Source of the DNA: Hydrocarboniphaga effusa AP103
GTDB taxonomy: Bacteria; Pseudomonadota; Gammaproteobacteria; Nevskiales; Nevskiaceae
Direction: 5' to 3'
Assembly: GCF_000271305.1 (NCBI RefSeq)
Contig: NZ_AKGD01000003.1
Span: forward strand, 124,001-188,000
Length of the DNA stretch: 64,000 bases
Position 1 is the first letter of the stretch. Each line of letters opens with the position of its first letter. A program made the translations under genes and the position numbers. A model generated the notes under the pieces. That model was not told the DNA's origin and did not search any database. It worked only from the letters and a program-made list of their open reading frames with translations. Below are positions 61,580 to 64,000 of this stretch, in pieces.

Positions 61580-62967
61580 CGGCATGCGGAAACCTCGAGC
61601 CGGGAGGTCTGCGCCGCTTGTCGCTTGTCGATGCGGCGTTCATCAATCTCGAACGCCGCGAGACGCCGATGCACGTCGCGGGCTTGATGATCTACGAGCT
61701 GCCGCCCGATGCCGCACCGGACTTCATCAAAAACCTGGTTCGTCGGTTCAGATCGCCAGTCAAACTGGGGGCTCCTTGGAATCAGGTACTGGCCAAGGCG
61801 CCGCTGTCGCGACTCGCACCCGCGATGACGGCCGTCTCTCAGATCGACTTCGACTACCACGTGCGCCATTCGGCGTTGCCGGCCCCCGGCGGCGAGCGCG
61901 AGCTCGGTGAACTGATCTCGAACTTGCATGGGGTCTGGCTCGATCGGTCCCGCCCACTGTGGACCTGCCACATCGTCGAAGGCCTGGAGCACGGCCGTTT
62001 CGCGATCTATCTGAAGATCCACCATGCGCTCGCCGACGGCGTGCGCTGCATGCGGTTCGTGGAAGCCTGTCACGCCATGACACCGGACCAAGCGATCCGC
62101 GCACCGTGGGACGGCACCCCCACGACCAAACGCAAGCCGTGCGCACCTGCCGATCCTGCGATGACGCCAAGGTTGGGATTAGGCGATGTCGCGGCCGCCG
62201 TCAGACATACGGCGACCTCGATGCGCTGGTCACGCGATCACGATCCTGAGCTCATCAGACCGTTCTCGGCGCCGCGCTCCAAACTCAACGGATACGTCAC
62301 CAACGCGCGACGCGTGGCGACGCAGCAGCTGGAAATCGATCGACTCAAGCGCATCGCCAAGCACGCCGGGGTGTCTTCAAACGACGTCTACCTCAGCGTC
62401 ATCGGAGCGGCCTTGCGCGCCCATCTGAGTGCGCAGGACGGATTGCCCGATCGCAGTCTGATCGCCGCTGTGCCCTTCAGCTTGCGACAACTCGGAGACG
62501 ATGCGAACGGCAATCAGGTGGCCTTCAGCTGGGCCACCTTGGCTACCGACATCGACGAGCCGGCGGTCCGGCTGAATCGCGTTCACGCATCGACGTTCGC
62601 GGCCAAGCGTCACATCGAGGCGATGCCGGCACCGTTGCGTCCCTTGCTCACCGCAGCACTGGCGGCACCGGCCACGCTGGCCGGCGCCGCCGGTCTCACC
62701 CAGTGGTTGCCGCCGCCGATGAACCTGGTGGTCTCGAACGTTCCGGGACCCGCCTCGACGCTCTACCTCGGCGGCGCTCGCCTGGAGGCGCTGTACCCGG
62801 TCTCCATTCCGATGCAAGGCCAGGTTCTGAACATCACCGGCGTGAGCTACGGCCGGCATCTGAATGTGGGCTTCACGGGCAGCCGCGATGCACTGCCGCA
62901 TCTGCAACGCCTCGCCTTGTTGTCCCGCACCGCGTTGGACGAGCTCGAACGCGCCTACGAAAACTAG
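61576..62967 (+). CDS. Wax ester synthase / diacylglycerol acyltransferase (WS/DGAT)
   Basis: 463 aa, normal for the family. Catalytic motif HHALADG in LKIHHALADGVRCMRFV, the family start RRLSLVDAAFINLERRETPM, and C-terminal MNLVVSNVPGPASTLYLGGA. It joins acyl-CoA to fatty alcohol or diacylglycerol, storing carbon as wax ester or triacylglycerol when hydrocarbons are plentiful. ATG 61576 overlaps the previous stop; a GTG at 61561 is the alternative. Confidence 0.95.
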   Translation: MTACGNLEPGGLRRLSLVDAAFINLERRETPMHVAGLMIYELPPDAAPDFIKNLVRRFRSPVKLGAPWNQVLAKAPLSRLAPAMTAVSQIDFDYHVRHSALPAPGGERELGELISNLHGVWLDRSRPLWTCHIVEGLEHGRFAIYLKIHHALADGVRCMRFVEACHAMTPDQAIRAPWDGTPTTKRKPCAPADPAMTPRLGLGDVAAAVRHTATSMRWSRDHDPELIRPFSAPRSKLNGYVTNARRVATQQLEIDRLKRIAKHAGVSSNDVYLSVIGAALRAHLSAQDGLPDRSLIAAVPFSLRQLGDDANGNQVAFSWATLATDIDEPAVRLNRVHASTFAAKRHIEAMPAPLRPLLTAALAAPATLAGAAGLTQWLPPPMNLVVSNVPGPASTLYLGGARLEALYPVSIPMQGQVLNITGVSYGRHLNVGFTGSRDALPHLQRLALLSRTALDELERAYEN

Positions 62968-62992
62968 AGACCCAGCACGGGAGGAGCAACGC

Positions 62993-63460
62993 ATGATCCA
63001 AGACAACCAGTACCGCATGTCCACCGTTGCGCAGTTTGTCGGGAATGAACTCGGCGTAAGCGATTGGGTCGAGGTCGGCCAAGATCGCATCAACACCTTC
63101 GCCGACTGCACCGGCGATCACCAGTGGATTCACACTGACGTCGAGCGTTGCCATCGCGAAAGCCCGTTCGGGGCGCCAATCGCGCACGGGTTTCTGAGCC
63201 TGTCGATGCTGGCCAAGCTGTTGTTCGATGTCGGCGTCGTGCCGAGCGACGCCGGTCGCGCCATCAACGCGGGACTCAGCGAAGTCCGGTTTCGCGCGCC
63301 GGTGCGCGCGAACAGTCGCATTCGAGCACGCGTGAAACTGGAGTCCGCTGCACCGAAGTCCGAGGGCCGACTGCTGTTGCAGGTCTCCGCAGTGCTCGAG
63401 ATCGAGAACGAGAAGGAACCGGCGCTACAAGCGCAGATCGCCGTCATGTTGTTGCCGTAG
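62993..63460 (+). CDS. MaoC-family dehydratase / (R)-enoyl-CoA hydratase
   Basis: 155-aa hot-dog enzyme. The hydratase-2 segment FADCTGDHQWIHTDVER has the Asp and His catalytic pair, followed by FGAPIAHGFLSLSMLAKLL. By analogy with PhaJ it would turn enoyl-CoA from beta-oxidation into (R)-3-hydroxyacyl-CoA, the substrate of PHA synthase encoded immediately downstream. ATG 62993 follows GGAGGAG; the frame is open further left. The next gene starts eight bases after its stop. Confidence 0.9.
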   Translation: MIQDNQYRMSTVAQFVGNELGVSDWVEVGQDRINTFADCTGDHQWIHTDVERCHRESPFGAPIAHGFLSLSMLAKLLFDVGVVPSDAGRAINAGLSEVRFRAPVRANSRIRARVKLESAAPKSEGRLLLQVSAVLEIENEKEPALQAQIAVMLLP

Positions 63461-63468
63461 GAGGTGCC

Positions 63469-64000
63469 ATGACCGACTCCACCGAACGGCTGGGCGCCCA
63501 CAGTGCCGAAGCGATCCTGGGTCACAATCCCATCGTCGGCTTTCGCGCTCGCGATGTGCTTCGAGAAGGCATGCGAACCCTCCGGGTCGCCGCCGCGCAA
63601 CCCTACCTGACCGTCAAAACCGTCGGCCATTTCGCGCAGGAGATGCGCAAGGTTCTGGCCGGCGCATCGAAACTCGAACCATCACCGCGAGACCGGCGCT
63701 TCTCGGATGCCGCGTGGAAGAGCGATTCGCGGTATCGCCATTGGCTCCAAAGCTGGCTCGCACTCGAGAAGTCCTTGGCGGAATGGGTGGAGGGCCAAGA
63801 CCTCAAGCCGCACAGTCGAGCGCGGCTCGAATTCATGTTGTCGCTGCTGACCGATGCGATGGCCCCATCGAACTTTCCGTGGCAGCCTGAAGCCGTACGC
63901 CGCTTTCGTGACAGCGGCGGCCTGAGCGCGTTCGAAGGCCTGCGCAATCTGGCGCGCGACCTTCGCGAGAACAAAGGCTTGCCGGCGCAGGTCGACAAGC
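63469..64000 (+). CDS. phaC: Poly(3-hydroxyalkanoate) synthase, N-terminal part (runs off the right edge)
   Basis: About 177 residues are visible from ATG 63469 (after AGGAGGTGCC). The N-terminal PhaC pattern is present: DRRFSDAAWKSDSRYRHW, WLALEKSLAEWV, RARLEFMLSLLTDAMAPSNF and PWQPEAVRRFRDSGG. The catalytic Cys lies beyond the window. It polymerises (R)-3-hydroxyacyl-CoA to PHA granules, and the neighbouring MaoC gene would supply the monomer. Class I or II cannot be told from this part. Confidence 0.92.
   Translation, partial: MTDSTERLGAHSAEAILGHNPIVGFRARDVLREGMRTLRVAAAQPYLTVKTVGHFAQEMRKVLAGASKLEPSPRDRRFSDAAWKSDSRYRHWLQSWLALEKSLAEWVEGQDLKPHSRARLEFMLSLLTDAMAPSNFPWQPEAVRRFRDSGGLSAFEGLRNLARDLRENKGLPAQVDK

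Overview
The window is high-GC proteobacterial chromosome. The AlkB-rubredoxin fusion, AlmA-type monooxygenase, DUF1302/DUF1329/RND/YCF48 export genes, wax ester synthase and PHA synthase together suggest a hydrocarbon-degrading gammaproteobacterium of the Nevskiales type (Nevskia, Solimonas, Hydrocarboniphaga). That placement is inferred from gene content. No rRNA, tRNA or CRISPR array is visible.

1-9.1 kb, left chromosomal part: a partial universal stress protein, a TBADH-type zinc alcohol dehydrogenase, a DUF2238 membrane protein, an RpoH-like sigma factor directly downstream of PEP synthase (ppsA), a NUDIX hydrolase, a lysyl-PG-synthase-type flippase-like membrane protein, and a CDP-archaeol-synthase-like gene broken at a run of seven G. 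A promoter-to-terminator unit at 9.40-9.57 kb looks like a small structured RNA gene.

9.6-33.3 kb, accessory region: it opens with a 233-residue protein overlapping a very large (1838 aa) tyrosine recombinase with an intact R/HxxR/H/Y set. Next come a zinc-hook AAA_13 (RloC-like) ATPase, two frameshifted genes, a complete IS3-family element inserted in the remnant of another IS, and a tight four-gene operon: a 190-aa protein of unknown function, a QueC-like PP-loop protein, an XRE-ImmA/IrrE regulator-protease and a PIN-domain protein. This operon is the best candidate for an undescribed defence or toxin-antitoxin-like system. After it come small XRE, lipoprotein, zinc-ribbon and hypothetical genes, a truncated diguanylate cyclase, and a decayed IS with an intact IS3-family element inside it.

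33.4-64 kb, hydrocarbon and storage-lipid region: almA, an AraC regulator, an AlkS/MalT-like LuxR regulator, a GMC oxidoreductase, an acyl-CoA ligase, a second AraC regulator, and alkB fused to rubredoxin. An envelope module follows (DUF1302, DUF1329, RND/MMPL, YCF48-like). Then comes a self-contained peptide-export cassette: a double-glycine bacteriocin-like precursor, an HlyD adaptor, a C39-peptidase ABC exporter and a TolC-family protein. The window ends with acyl-CoA dehydrogenase (C-terminal frameshift), a lysophospholipid acyltransferase, WS/DGAT, a MaoC hydratase and the start of PHA synthase. The inferred flow is alkane to alcohol, acid and acyl-CoA, then to beta-oxidation or storage as wax ester, triacylglycerol or PHA.
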